This document shows positions 24,712 to 34,157 of a stretch of 64,000 nt of DNA, piece by piece. Where the stretch lies: positions 120,384-184,383 of the forward strand of contig UQWD01000004.1 of assembly GCA_900544555.1 (NCBI GenBank), in the 5' to 3' direction. Position 1 is the first letter of the stretch. Each line of letters begins with the position of its first letter. The position numbers and the translations under genes are program-made. Source of the stretch: an uncultured Eubacteriales bacterium. GTDB lineage: Bacteria; Bacillota; Clostridia; Christensenellales; CAG-138. The notes under the pieces were generated by a model. That model was given only the letters and a program-made list of their open reading frames with translations, was not told the DNA's origin and did no database searches.

Positions 24712-27537
24712 TTATCTTTTCACTTCTTCCATGACAAACGCCTCTATGACGTCGCCCTCATGGACATCGTTGAAGCCCTCAATTCCAATACCGCATTCAT
24801 ACCCGGTAGCAACCTCTTTGGCGTCGTCCTTAAATCGTTTAAGCGACGAAATTTTGCCCTCATGCACTACGATTCCATCGCGAACAACGCGAACCTGAGC
24901 ATTGCGCGAAACTTTGCCTTCCTGCACATATGCACCCGCTATCGTTCCTACGCCGCTCACCTTGAACGTATTGCGTACGGAAATCCTTCCAAGTTCAACC
25001 TCGTTAAATACCGGGGCGAACATTCCCTTCATGGCGTTCTGCACGTCCTCAATCGCGTTGTAGATAATGCGGTATAAGCGCATATCCACCTTTTCCTTCT
25101 CGGCGAGCGTTCGGGCGCTTGCGTCCGGGCGGACGTTAAAGCCGATAACAATCGCGTTAGAAGCCGAAGCGAACATGATATCGGAACCTGTTATCGCGCC
25201 TACGCCTCCATGTATGCACCGTACGCGCACCTCTTCGTTGGACAGCTTTTCAAGCGCCTGCTTAACCGCCTCGACAGAACCCTGAACATCCGCCTTAACG
25301 ATAATGTTCAAATCCTTTACCTGACCCTCGGCGATTTGGCTGAACAGATCGTCAAGCGATACCTTGGAAAGGTTTTTTAGCTGTTCAACCTTCTGCTTGT
25401 CTCGGCGCTCCTCAGCCACTTGGCGGGAAAGCTTGTCGATCTCCGATACGTTAAGGGTATCGCCGGCGGACGGAACCTCCGAAAAGCCAAGCACTTCCAC
25501 TGGGCAGCTCGGCCCCGCTTGATTAACCCTGCGCCCTTTATCGTCCATCATGGCGCGAACGCGCCCGTACGCCGTACCCGCTACAATAGGATCTCCAACT
25601 TTCAGCGTTCCATTCTGAACAAGCACCGTCGCTATCGGACCCTTGCCCTTATGAAGTTGCGCCTCTATTATAGCGCCCTTCGCTATCCTGTGCGGATTCG
25701 CCTTTAATTCCAGCACGTCCGCCTGAAGCAAGATCATCTCCAGCAGTGAATCGATTCCAACGCGCGTTTTCGCGGACACGGGAACGCATAGAGTATCTCC
25801 TCCCCATTCCTCTGTCACAAGCTCATGCTCGGTCAGCTGCTGTTTGATGCGCTCGGGATCGGCCGTATCACGGTCCATTTTATTAATAGCAACAATAATG
25901 GGGACCTCGGCGGCTTTGGCATGGTTAATGGCCTCTATTGTCTGAGGCATTATGCCGTCGTCCGCCGCCACAACCAAAATGACAATATCCGTTACCTGAG
26001 CGCCACGCGCGCGCATCGAAGTAAACGCTTCATGGCCCGGCGTATCGATGAACGTAATGGTTCTGCCGTTACAGGTTACGGTATACGCCCCGATATGCTG
26101 GGTGATTCCCCCCGCCTCCCCTTCAGTAACGCTGCTGTTGCGGATAGCGTCCAGCAGGGATGTTTTGCCATGATCAACGTGGCCCATAATGGTAACCACT
26201 GGCGGGCGTTCTTCCATCTCTCCGGCATCGTCCATTGCGTCGTCGCTGCTTTCCTGAAGCACATCCTCAAAGGTTTTTGTTAACTGCAGCTCAAGCTCTA
26301 TACCGTAATCCGAGGCAATCAGCGAACATGTATCGTAATCCACCTCCTGATTGATGGTAGCAAGCGTACCTAATACGAAAAGCTTTTTAATAATTTCCGC
26401 AGCCGGTTTGCCTATTTTTTCAGATAATTCCTTAACCGTAATGGTTTCTGAGGTCATAATAGCCTTCTCAATTCTAACAGGCTCGGGTCGATGTACGATG
26501 GCCTGCTGCTTCGTTTTTCTGGGCCTGCGGATCCCCGACGCATCTTCATCCCACGAGCGCGGGTTTGCGGACGTTTCTTTGAGGATCGCCTTTTTTGATT
26601 TCGACTTCTTCTCCGTATCAAATCTTCGCGCGTATACGCCCTTGTTCGGGTCATAATTGCTTACGCGCTCCTTATTTGCAGGCGTTGTGGTCGACGCGGA
26701 AGTCGCGGTCCGCCCTCCGCCCTGCCCCTGCGGCCTTTGCTGGTATCCGCCCTGACCCTGCGGCCTTTGCTGATATCCACCCTGACCCTGCGGCCTTTGC
26801 TGATATCCACCCTGACCCTGCGGCCTTTGCTGGTATCCACCCTGACCCTGCGGCCTCTGCTGGTATCCGCCCTGACCCTGCGGCCTCTGCTGGTACCCGC
26901 CCGGACCCTGCGGCCTCTGCGGGTACCCGCCTTGCCCCTGCGGCCTCTGCTGGTACCCGCCCAGTTCCTCTTGCCTCGGCTTATTCTGATTCACTTCCTG
27001 CTCATTGTGTTGAGGCGCTTTACTTTGTTCTTTAGCCTCCGCGCGTATATCACTCGGTTGAGGGAACGGAATCACCGAATTGGGCTTAGGCTCCTCCACA
27101 ATTGGCCTCTCCACAGCCCGCTCCGTCTCCTCCCGTGCTTCAAGGGGTTGAACGTTGTCCTCCGCTTGGCCGGGTTCCGCTTTTTTCTCCGGTTCCGCTT
27201 CCCGCGGCGCACTCGGCCGAGGCGTATCGGAAAGCTCTATAACCGGATCGGACTCCAAAGCCGCGGTTTCAACAAAATCACCGCTCTTTTCATCATGCCC
27301 AAAGTGCGCGGCTAAGCTGCCTTCCGAAGCTAAAACTTCCATCAGCCTCTCCTGTTTTTCCTTCTCCAGCCGTTCTCTTTCTTCGGCCTGTTCCTTTTCA
27401 ATCAACACGCTTTCAGCGCGCCGTACGTTCTGCAACGCCGTCGTCACATCCGTTTGCACTTTTTTAATCCGCTCAAACAGTTCTTTGGCCTGAGCGTCCA
27501 GCTGCTTGGCTGAATCCATAATTTTAGCTTTTGCCAT
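24712..27537 (-). CDS. infB: Translation initiation factor IF-2 with a tandem-repeat N-terminus
   Basis: GTPase that places fMet-tRNA on the 30S subunit. 941 residues: charged coiled-coil start (1-70), acidic/proline-rich linker, eight decapeptide repeats of the form GGYQQRPQGQ (about 193-273), the IF2_N domain (about 365-415), the G domain with GHVDHGKT at 452-459, DTPGHEAF and NKMD, and domains II-IV. The repeats are 30-bp units in the DNA. The ATG overlaps the stop of the L7Ae-like gene by one base. The repeat tract is unusual for IF-2 and looks disordered. Confidence 0.98.
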   Translation of the reverse strand: MAKAKIMDSAKQLDAQAKELFERIKKVQTDVTTALQNVRRAESVLIEKEQAEERERLEKEKQERLMEVLASEGSLAAHFGHDEKSGDFVETAALESDPVIELSDTPRPSAPREAEPEKKAEPGQAEDNVQPLEAREETERAVERPIVEEPKPNSVIPFPQPSDIRAEAKEQSKAPQHNEQEVNQNKPRQEELGGYQQRPQGQGGYPQRPQGPGGYQQRPQGQGGYQQRPQGQGGYQQRPQGQGGYQQRPQGQGGYQQRPQGQGGYQQRPQGQGGGRTATSASTTTPANKERVSNYDPNKGVYARRFDTEKKSKSKKAILKETSANPRSWDEDASGIRRPRKTKQQAIVHRPEPVRIEKAIMTSETITVKELSEKIGKPAAEIIKKLFVLGTLATINQEVDYDTCSLIASDYGIELELQLTKTFEDVLQESSDDAMDDAGEMEERPPVVTIMGHVDHGKTSLLDAIRNSSVTEGEAGGITQHIGAYTVTCNGRTITFIDTPGHEAFTSMRARGAQVTDIVILVVAADDGIMPQTIEAINHAKAAEVPIIVAINKMDRDTADPERIKQQLTEHELVTEEWGGDTLCVPVSAKTRVGIDSLLEMILLQADVLELKANPHRIAKGAIIEAQLHKGKGPIATVLVQNGTLKVGDPIVAGTAYGRVRAMMDDKGRRVNQAGPSCPVEVLGFSEVPSAGDTLNVSEIDKLSRQVAEERRDKQKVEQLKNLSKVSLDDLFSQIAEGQVKDLNIIVKADVQGSVEAVKQALEKLSNEEVRVRCIHGGVGAITGSDIMFASASNAIVIGFNVRPDASARTLAEKEKVDMRLYRIIYNAIEDVQNAMKGMFAPVFNEVELGRISVRNTFKVSGVGTIAGAYVQEGKVSRNAQVRVVRDGIVVHEGKISSLKRFKDDAKEVATGYECGIGIEGFNDVHEGDVIEAFVMEEVKR
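26716..26961 (-). repeat. Eight 30-bp tandem repeats inside infB
   Basis: A 30-bp unit repeats about eight times, with third-position differences between copies; each codes for GGYQQRPQGQ or a close variant (GGYPQRPQGP once). Synonymous drift shows selection on the peptide rather than very recent expansion. Confidence 0.95.
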
Positions 27538-27872
27538 TAATCAACACCCCCGACATTCAATACGTCCGTTTCAATAGCGTCGTACGCTTTCTTTATCATA
27601 TCGGCGAATTCGTTGTCGGTAATTACCGCCGTCATCCTGCCGTCCTTGCCAATCGCCCGGCCCATGCCTTCTATTATGAGCATACCTATTCCTTCGCGCC
27701 CGCATGTTCCCTGCCATTGCTCCCTGGTTCTTTGAGAAGCGTCCTTGTCCAGCAATACCAGCTTTGCTTTTTTCGCCTTAACGGCTCTTTCGCAAGCAAA
27801 GCTTCCGGCCTCGCATTTGCCCGCCTTCATTGCAAAGCCGATTGCGCCATAGAGCTTTTGTTTATTCAACAT
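27537..27872 (-). CDS. L7Ae/L30e/S12e-like ribosomal-associated protein (YlxQ)
   Basis: Small k-turn-binding-type protein always found between ylxR and infB in Firmicutes. 111 residues with the L7Ae fold signatures IGFAMKAGKCEAG, KLVLLDKDAS and AVITDNEFADMI. RNA target not established. It overlaps both neighbours: 11 bp with ylxR and one base with infB. Confidence 0.9.
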   Translation of the reverse strand: MLNKQKLYGAIGFAMKAGKCEAGSFACERAVKAKKAKLVLLDKDASQRTREQWQGTCGREGIGMLIIEGMGRAIGKDGRMTAVITDNEFADMIKKAYDAIETDVLNVGGVD

Positions 27873-28131
27873 GCGTTATCTCCTCCTTAAGCCGCGCGAC
27901 GATATCATCTCCCAGGCGCTTATCAAGCGCCTTATCCAACGCCCTGGTCTTGAGCGCGCGTTCCAAGCACGCGGCTTGCGGGCAAATATAAGCGCCTCGT
28001 CCGGGCATTTTGCCAATCCTGTCTAAATTAACTGCACCGTCCTTATCGCGTACTACCCGTATCAACTCCCTTTTAGGGCGCATTTGGCGGCATCCAACGC
28101 ACATACGCATCGGTATTTTTCTAGGCGTCAT
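27862..28131 (-). CDS. rnpM: RnpM (YlxR), RNase P modulator
   Basis: YlxR-fold protein reported to bind RNase P RNA in B. subtilis. 89 residues with KIPMRMCVGC, the RELIRVVR strand and the GRGAYIC loop. The ATG at 28131 has GGAGG 8 nt upstream; an in-frame ATG 15 nt earlier would put that site inside the gene. Follows nusA by 27 bp. Confidence 0.92.
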   Translation of the reverse strand: MTPRKIPMRMCVGCRQMRPKRELIRVVRDKDGAVNLDRIGKMPGRGAYICPQAACLERALKTRALDKALDKRLGDDIVARLKEEITHVE

Positions 28132-28158
28132 GAGCTTAACCTCCATTCGCGCAAGCCG

Positions 28159-29304
28159 TTATAACTCCTCAACTCCGCCGATAAAATCATCAGGCGCAGC
28201 GTCGAATTGTTCCGGTTCCATATCGGGTTCTTCGTCAAAGCCCGCCTGGCTTAGCTGCTGCTCTATCTCCTGCTCCGCCTGCGATTGGCTCTTTATATCG
28301 ATTTTCCAGCCCGTTAATTTGGCCGCGAGCCGCGCGTTCTGCCCTTCCTTACCGATGGCAAGTGACAGCTGGTTGTCCGGAACGACCACCTTAGCGGCCT
28401 TTTCCGTTTCATTGATATAAACCATCAATACTTTCGCCGGGCTGAGCGCTTTTGCGATATACACGGCCGAATCCGCGTCCCACTCTATTATATCAATTTT
28501 CTCATTATGCAGTTCGTTTACAATCCGCTCCACTCGAATGCCTCTTTGCCCCACGCAGGAGCCAACGGCGTCGACCTGAGAATCTACCGAATGTACCGCG
28601 ACCTTAGTGCGGAAGCCCGCCTCCCGGGCAATGGATTTAATTATAACCACGCCCGCCTGTATTTCCGGCACCTCAAGCTCAAACAAGCGCTTAACCAGGC
28701 CAGGATGCGTGCGTGATACAAGCACCTGCGGACCTTTGTTGGTTTTTCTCACTTCAAGAACATAAACCTTGATACGGTCGCTGTTCGCATAATTCTCCCC
28801 GGGTATCATCTCACTCACAGACAACAGCCCATCGGTCTTGCCCAGCTCCACGTAAACGCCGTTTTTCTCGCAGCGCTGGACGATAGCCGTGAGTACCTCG
28901 TTCTCCTTCTCCACATACTCGTCGAATATAACGCCCCGTTCAGCCTCGCGAATACGCTGAACGATAACTTGTTTTGCCGTTTGAGCCGCGATTCTCCCAA
29001 AATTTTTCGGTTTAACCTCTTCTTCCAGCACATCTCCGATCTCGTAAAGCTGGTTGATTTTGCGCGCGCTCTCAAGCGTTATTTCAGCATGGACGTTCTC
29101 TATATTTTCAACAACCGTTTTAGATGCGAATATCTGCACCTCTCCCGTATCGTGATCAACCGTTGCCCGAACGTTGCTGGAAGCGCCGTAGTTCCGCTTA
29201 TAAGCCGAGATTAACGCAGCCTCCAGCGCGTCGATTAAAACTTCCTTGCTGATGCCACGCTCCTTCTCAATAGCGTTTAAAGCCTCCATAAAATCGGCGT
29301 TCAT
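28159..29304 (-). CDS. nusA: Transcription termination/antitermination factor NusA
   Basis: Binds RNA polymerase and stimulates pausing and termination. 381 residues: N-terminal polymerase-binding domain (SKEVLIDALEAALISAYKRN), S1 domain, and two KH domains (VGSCVGQRGIRVERI; LAIGKEGQNARLAAKL), ending in an acidic tail as in Firmicutes. The ATG at 29304 is 13 nt after AAGGAG, a long spacing; the next ATG (MEAL...) is an alternative. Its operon leader contains a hairpin that it may itself act on. Confidence 0.97.
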   Translation of the reverse strand: MNADFMEALNAIEKERGISKEVLIDALEAALISAYKRNYGASSNVRATVDHDTGEVQIFASKTVVENIENVHAEITLESARKINQLYEIGDVLEEEVKPKNFGRIAAQTAKQVIVQRIREAERGVIFDEYVEKENEVLTAIVQRCEKNGVYVELGKTDGLLSVSEMIPGENYANSDRIKVYVLEVRKTNKGPQVLVSRTHPGLVKRLFELEVPEIQAGVVIIKSIAREAGFRTKVAVHSVDSQVDAVGSCVGQRGIRVERIVNELHNEKIDIIEWDADSAVYIAKALSPAKVLMVYINETEKAAKVVVPDNQLSLAIGKEGQNARLAAKLTGWKIDIKSQSQAEQEIEQQLSQAGFDEEPDMEPEQFDAAPDDFIGGVEEL

Positions 29305-29333
29305 ATTACTTAACACACTCCTTGTCTATGTAA

Positions 29334-29798
29334 TCAAAATTCAATATAAGGCTTGATAAGGGCCGCGTCCTTGCGCAGGAAAGTTATCCCTTCGCCGCCG
29401 TCGTTGGCCTCCGGCTTTATCGTAAAGCGTTCAGAATCAAATTCCTTTAATTCGCCCGTCCATTCCTTTTGTTTATTGTAGGGCGCGTATAGCCTTACGA
29501 TAATCCTTTTATTCAAATTGCGCTCAAAATCCCTATCCGTTTTAATCGGGTGATCCAACCCAAGAGACGACACGCTCAGATAATAAGCCTGTTCAATTGG
29601 ATCCGCCTCATCCAGTATCGGATCGACCGCGCGGCTAACGCGTTCGCAATCCTCAAGCGTAATACCGTCGCCGGATTCAATATAAAGGGTTAGTACCCAG
29701 TTCCCGTGCTCCTTTTGGTAACCGATCTCAGCCAGCTCATAGCCCAATCCCTCAACGGTATTCCTCAAAAGAGTATCTACAACCTGCGTTATTTTCAC
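29334..29798 (-). CDS. rimP: Ribosome maturation factor RimP
   Basis: Needed for 30S maturation. 154 residues: N-terminal domain with EGLGYELAEIGYQKE and DCERVSRAVDPILDE, SSLGLDHPIKTDRDFERN, and an SH3-like C-terminal domain. GGGTG lies 4 nt before the ATG. First gene of the nine-gene operon ending in ribF, with a promoter about 100 bp upstream. Confidence 0.95.
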   Translation of the reverse strand: MKITQVVDTLLRNTVEGLGYELAEIGYQKEHGNWVLTLYIESGDGITLEDCERVSRAVDPILDEADPIEQAYYLSVSSLGLDHPIKTDRDFERNLNKRIIVRLYAPYNKQKEWTGELKEFDSERFTIKPEANDGGEGITFLRKDAALIKPYIEF

Positions 29799-29835
29799 CC
29801 GAAAAACTTACCTCTCAATCCTGCCTATCATAATG

Positions 29836-29862
29836 AAAGAGTGGGAATCACACCCACTCTTT
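29836..29862 (-). terminator. Leader hairpin of the rimP-nusA operon (weak terminator)
   Basis: AAAGAGTGGG and CCCACTCTTT pair over 10 bp with a 7-nt loop, followed on the minus strand by CATTATG rather than a run of T. It lies downstream of the rimP promoter and upstream of rimP, so it is transcribed as part of the leader; it could also end polC transcripts. Confidence 0.6.
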
Positions 29863-29897
29863 ACACAACAAACGCTCATCGATCAACCATTGTGGCT

Positions 29898-29926
29898 ATT
29901 ATAACACAAGCGCTGACGAATAGCAA
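29898..29926 (-). promoter_or_regulatory. Promoter of the rimP-nusA-infB-ribF operon
   Basis: TTGCTA (29926-29921), 17 bp, TATAAT (29903-29898) on the minus strand, beginning 14 bp behind the polC stop. Confidence 0.7.
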
Positions 29927-29939
29927 GCGGTTAAATAAC

Positions 29940-32900
29940 CTAAAACAAGCTGATTTGATTGGTTTCCGGAAGCCCGTTCAGACAGCCCATTTTACGAAGC
30001 AGACCCATCACGGCGGTGTTTGCTTTTGAACGCGTTTGAAAGTCCTCAATCGAGGCAAACCGCCCGCCTGCGCGCGCGCGGGCCAGCGCCTCCGCCGCGT
30101 TCGCCCCAACGCCCGGTATTGAGGAGAAAGGCGGCCGGATGAACCCGTTTTCAATCTTAAACCGGGTGGCCTCAGAAGAATAGATATCCACCGGCAGCAA
30201 TTCAAAGCCTCTCAGGTTCATCTCATAAACAATCTCAAGTATTGTAAGGACGCTCTGCTCCTTGGCGTCGATATTCTCCTTGCCCTTGCCGCGGATCTCC
30301 ATGATGTTTTTTAGCACGTTTTGCGCCCCGCCCATGCTTTTTTCAATATCAAAATCATCAGCGCGTACGGTATAATACACCGTATAGAATTCAAGCGGAA
30401 AATGGACCTTATAGTAAGCTACGCGGAACGCCATCATAACGTAAGCGGCAGCATGGGCGCGCGGGAACATATATTTGATTTTCTTGCACGAATCAATATA
30501 CCATTCGGGTATCTTTTTTTCCCGCATGGCGGCCTCCATCTCAGGCGTAAGCCCTTTGCCTTTGCGTACGCTCTCCATTGTTTTAAACGAGATAGAGGGC
30601 TCGCACCCGTTCGCTATCAGATAATTCATAATGTCGTCGCGCGTGCATATCGCCTCAGACAGCGTAGCCGTGCCGTTAAGGACAAGCGTCTGCGCGTTTG
30701 AAAGCCAAACGTCCGTACCATGGGACAGGCCGGATATTCTGACCAGTTCCTCCATTGTGGTTGGGCGCGTATCCATCAGCATCTGGCGCACAAACCCTGT
30801 TCCAAATTCCGGTATACCCAAGCTGCCTACGTCGCATTGAAGCTTGTCAAGATTGATATTGAGCGTGCTTAAGTTAGAAAACAACGCCATGGTATCCACA
30901 TCATTTAAAGCGATTTCGCGCGGGTTTAACCCGGTTAGATCCCCGAGCATCTTGAGCGCGGTGGGGTCGTCGTGCCCCAGAATATCCAGCTTAACCAATC
31001 TGTCATCCAAGGCGTGAAAGTCAAAATGCGTGGTAATCGTGTCGCTCTCGCTTTTATCGGCTGGATGCTGAATCGGAGTAAACTCCATAATATCATTTTC
31101 AGCCGGTACGATAACAATGCCGCCCGGGTGCTGGCCGGTCGTCTTTTTCACGCCCGAGCAGCCGCTGACGAGCCGGTTCATTTCCATTTTGGATAAGCGC
31201 TTGTTTTTCTCCTCACAATAGGCGCGAACGTATCCATATACGGTTTTATCTTGAATTGCGGATATTGTACCGGCCCTAAACGCATGCCCCTCGCCAAACA
31301 TCGTTTCTGTAAAGCGGTGCGCGCTGGATTGGTATTCCCCAGAAAAATTAAGGTCGATATCCGGCGTTTTATCACCCTTGAATCCAAGAAAAGTTTCAAA
31401 AGGAATTTCGTAACCGTCCTTAAGATATTGGCTGCCGCAAACGGGGCAGACGGCGTCCGGCAGATCGATGCCGCAGGATGAACCGGTATGCGGCACGTTA
31501 AATTCGCTGTGCTTGCACCCCGGGCAGATATAATGGGGCGGCAGCGGATTTACCTCGGTAATCCCCGCCATCGTCGCCACGAAAGAGGAGCCAACGGAGC
31601 CTCGCGATCCGACCAGATACCCGTCGCTGAGGGATTTTTGCACAAGCCGCCGCGCCATTAAATAGAGCGAGGAGTAGCCGTTAGAAATAATCGAATGCAG
31701 CTCCTTATCGAGCCTTTTTCGCACGATTTGAGGCAGCGGCGCGCCGTATATCTCCTCCGCCCGTTGTAAAGAGCAGCTACTAAGCTCAGCATCCGCGCCC
31801 TCGAATTTTGGCGCGTAGGTTCGCTTTTCGCTTAAAAAAGGTTTGAGTTTCTCACATCTGTCCGCAATGGCGTTCGGATTGCGCACAACCACCTCCAACG
31901 CCTTATCTTCCCCCAGATAGCTGAATTCCTCAAGCATCTCTTCCGTGGTTTTAAAGTAGAGCGGCGGCTGCGCCTCCGCATCCTGAAACCCCCGGGAATG
32001 CATCAGGATCTTGCGGTACTGCGCATCCTCCGGGTTTAAAAAATGTACGTCGCCCGTAGCGACCACGGGTTTACCCAGCGTTTCGCCAAGCGCTACGATC
32101 CTGCGGTTAAAATTGCGCAGGGCCTCTTCATCCTTAGCAGTCCCGTTTCTTAACATGAACGCATTGTTCATGATAGGCTGTATCTCTAAATAATCGTACC
32201 ACTGTGCTATGCCGGTTAGCTCCTTCTCGTCCGCCCCCCGAGTAATCGCCTTGAACAGCTCGCCGCTTTCGCACGCGGAACCCAGGATCAAGCCCGTCCT
32301 GTGCATCATAAGCAGGCTGCGCGGGATTCTCGGAACGCCCTTAAAATGATCCAGGTGCGCATATGAAACGAGCCGGTAAAGGTTTTTTAGCCCCTCATGG
32401 TTCTGAGCAAGCAGGATGATATGATGTGCATGATGCCCATGTCCCCTTTGCTTCTCCTGCGTACAGCGAAGCATAAGCGGTATTTCCCCTGTCCCCGTTT
32501 CCCTAAAAGCCCCAACGATGGTTTTTAGCGCTGCGGCCATGGATTCAGCCTTTAACGCCGCCCCTCCTAACTCGGCGCAATCCACGATCCGGGACAGCGC
32601 TTGTTTATCGTTACGGTAGAGGTATCCGGCCAGTATACCAATATTGATATGTTCTTCAGCCAACATGCAATTAAACCTGTTGGCTATAGAAACGAGCGTT
32701 TTTAAAACCGGCGCGTCAGGCACAACGGGAATATCGTCGCCTAAAAACCGGTAAAAGCTCGAAAACGCCTCCTTTAGGCTTGGAGCGTCCGCGATTTGCT
32801 TAGCGGTTATCCCTGCTTTTTCGCTTATCGCGGCAGGCAGGGGCGCCCCTGGATTCACCAGCGTATAAAAGCGCTCCCCGGCAAGATCTCCCGTTATTCG

Positions 32901-34157
32901 CTTCGCGGCGATTTCAAAAACAAAGTCTTCCTTCAAACCCGACGCCGCCGTTATGGTAACGGCCGTAAAACGTTGGTTTAAATCCAACGGCCGGCTGTCC
33001 GGCACTAAATACCCCTCCACGCCGAATATGACTTTTATCCCCGCTTTTGCGGCGGCGTCGGCAGCATATGGGAAAGCGTGAGCCACGCCATGATCCGTTA
33101 TGGCGAGAGCGGGGTGGCCCCACCTCGCGGCCGTCATTACGGCTTGCGCGGGCTTTGTGAGCGCGTCCATGGCGGAAAGCTGCGTATGCAGATGGAGCTC
33201 TACCCTCTTATGCTCGCATCTGTCCTCCCGCCTCGCGGATGCTACGATATTGATATCAAGCGGATTGATGCACATTTCATGCAGATATTGATCCTGATAG
33301 CAAGTCCCCCGTACCATCAGCCAATCCCCATCCTTTTTTGCCTTCTCAAGCTTAGCGGCTATCCTTGAATTGCTTTGCGGCTGATCCAGATAGAGTTTAA
33401 CCGGTACGGTATTGGTGTTATCGGTCAGAAAAACTGTAAGTATAATTGCGCTGCCATCCTTAATATCGCGCCTGTCCATTGAAAAGATATAGCCGGATAC
33501 GGTAACGCGCAGGGTATCCTCGCCGAAATCGCACATCCTCGTTACCGGGCTACGCTGGATGGGTTTGCCGATAATCACGTCCTTAACCGTTTTTTGCTCC
33601 CCGTTTATACCCTTAACCTCTTTATCCCTTTGTGCCGGTATTACGCGGGCGCGCCGAGGTCCCTCCTTAATCGGCTCAGGCTTCTCCAGCTCAATCGACG
33701 CGTCTGCGCGGATGCGCAGCGGCACGCTTAGCCCGTAACGTTCTTTGAGGCAAGCCTCCATATCGCTCGCCGTACCGTTGGCGAACAGCGCCTCGGCGGC
33801 CCCCGGTATCAGCAGCGTCATTACGCCGCCCTCTTTTACCGTCTTTGCCCTCTCTAACGCGAACCGGTGGCTGGGGAACGAAAGCTTAAGCGTCTCCAGC
33901 GCTGCGACGGCAGCATTTTGAAAGTCCTTTTCCCATTCCTCCAGCGCACGCGGATAAGAAAACCGCGCCTCCGTCTCGCATTCAGGCAGAAGCTTTTTCA
34001 GCTCCATGCCAATTCGTTCGACTTGAGCTGGACGCAGAAGCTTATCCGACTGCAGCGACACAAGCAGCTTCTTCGAACGCGCCTGCAGCTTAACGGATTC
34101 TATTTTTAAGCCGCTCCCCCCGTTATCCGCGAGGATACGCTGTAATTCCGGGATCAA
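29940..34157 (-). CDS. polC: DNA polymerase III PolC with a degenerate proofreading domain
   Basis: Main replicative polymerase of low-GC Gram-positives. 1405 residues: N-terminal domain, OB domain (about 200-310), PHP part 1 (HLHTQ at 322), the inserted exonuclease region (about 397-553), PHP part 2 (ATGDVHFLNPED), a Cys4 zinc finger (CPGC/CPVC) and the polymerase core with PDIDLNFSGEYQ. Odd: the exonuclease motifs DxE, AHNxxFD and HxxxxD are all absent (TIT at 401-403, VPDAPVLK, GGAALKAES), so proofreading by this protein looks lost although the fold outline (LVNPG, AGITAKQIADAPS) remains. The TTG start overlaps the ispG stop and has GGGGG 8 nt upstream. Confidence 0.95.
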   Translation of the reverse strand: MIPELQRILADNGGSGLKIESVKLQARSKKLLVSLQSDKLLRPAQVERIGMELKKLLPECETEARFSYPRALEEWEKDFQNAAVAALETLKLSFPSHRFALERAKTVKEGGVMTLLIPGAAEALFANGTASDMEACLKERYGLSVPLRIRADASIELEKPEPIKEGPRRARVIPAQRDKEVKGINGEQKTVKDVIIGKPIQRSPVTRMCDFGEDTLRVTVSGYIFSMDRRDIKDGSAIILTVFLTDNTNTVPVKLYLDQPQSNSRIAAKLEKAKKDGDWLMVRGTCYQDQYLHEMCINPLDINIVASARREDRCEHKRVELHLHTQLSAMDALTKPAQAVMTAARWGHPALAITDHGVAHAFPYAADAAAKAGIKVIFGVEGYLVPDSRPLDLNQRFTAVTITAASGLKEDFVFEIAAKRITGDLAGERFYTLVNPGAPLPAAISEKAGITAKQIADAPSLKEAFSSFYRFLGDDIPVVPDAPVLKTLVSIANRFNCMLAEEHINIGILAGYLYRNDKQALSRIVDCAELGGAALKAESMAAALKTIVGAFRETGTGEIPLMLRCTQEKQRGHGHHAHHIILLAQNHEGLKNLYRLVSYAHLDHFKGVPRIPRSLLMMHRTGLILGSACESGELFKAITRGADEKELTGIAQWYDYLEIQPIMNNAFMLRNGTAKDEEALRNFNRRIVALGETLGKPVVATGDVHFLNPEDAQYRKILMHSRGFQDAEAQPPLYFKTTEEMLEEFSYLGEDKALEVVVRNPNAIADRCEKLKPFLSEKRTYAPKFEGADAELSSCSLQRAEEIYGAPLPQIVRKRLDKELHSIISNGYSSLYLMARRLVQKSLSDGYLVGSRGSVGSSFVATMAGITEVNPLPPHYICPGCKHSEFNVPHTGSSCGIDLPDAVCPVCGSQYLKDGYEIPFETFLGFKGDKTPDIDLNFSGEYQSSAHRFTETMFGEGHAFRAGTISAIQDKTVYGYVRAYCEEKNKRLSKMEMNRLVSGCSGVKKTTGQHPGGIVIVPAENDIMEFTPIQHPADKSESDTITTHFDFHALDDRLVKLDILGHDDPTALKMLGDLTGLNPREIALNDVDTMALFSNLSTLNINLDKLQCDVGSLGIPEFGTGFVRQMLMDTRPTTMEELVRISGLSHGTDVWLSNAQTLVLNGTATLSEAICTRDDIMNYLIANGCEPSISFKTMESVRKGKGLTPEMEAAMREKKIPEWYIDSCKKIKYMFPRAHAAAYVMMAFRVAYYKVHFPLEFYTVYYTVRADDFDIEKSMGGAQNVLKNIMEIRGKGKENIDAKEQSVLTILEIVYEMNLRGFELLPVDIYSSEATRFKIENGFIRPPFSSIPGVGANAAEALARARAGGRFASIEDFQTRSKANTAVMGLLRKMGCLNGLPETNQISLF

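Noticed and set aside
26731..26961. 30-bp periodic array that could look like a CRISPR
   Set aside because: Units abut without spacers and code for a peptide repeat in frame; no cas genes.
26595..27315. Repetitive plus-strand ORFs opposite infB
   Set aside because: Their PAAFADIHPD- and LRPLLIST-like repeats are the reverse reading of the IF-2 decapeptide repeats.
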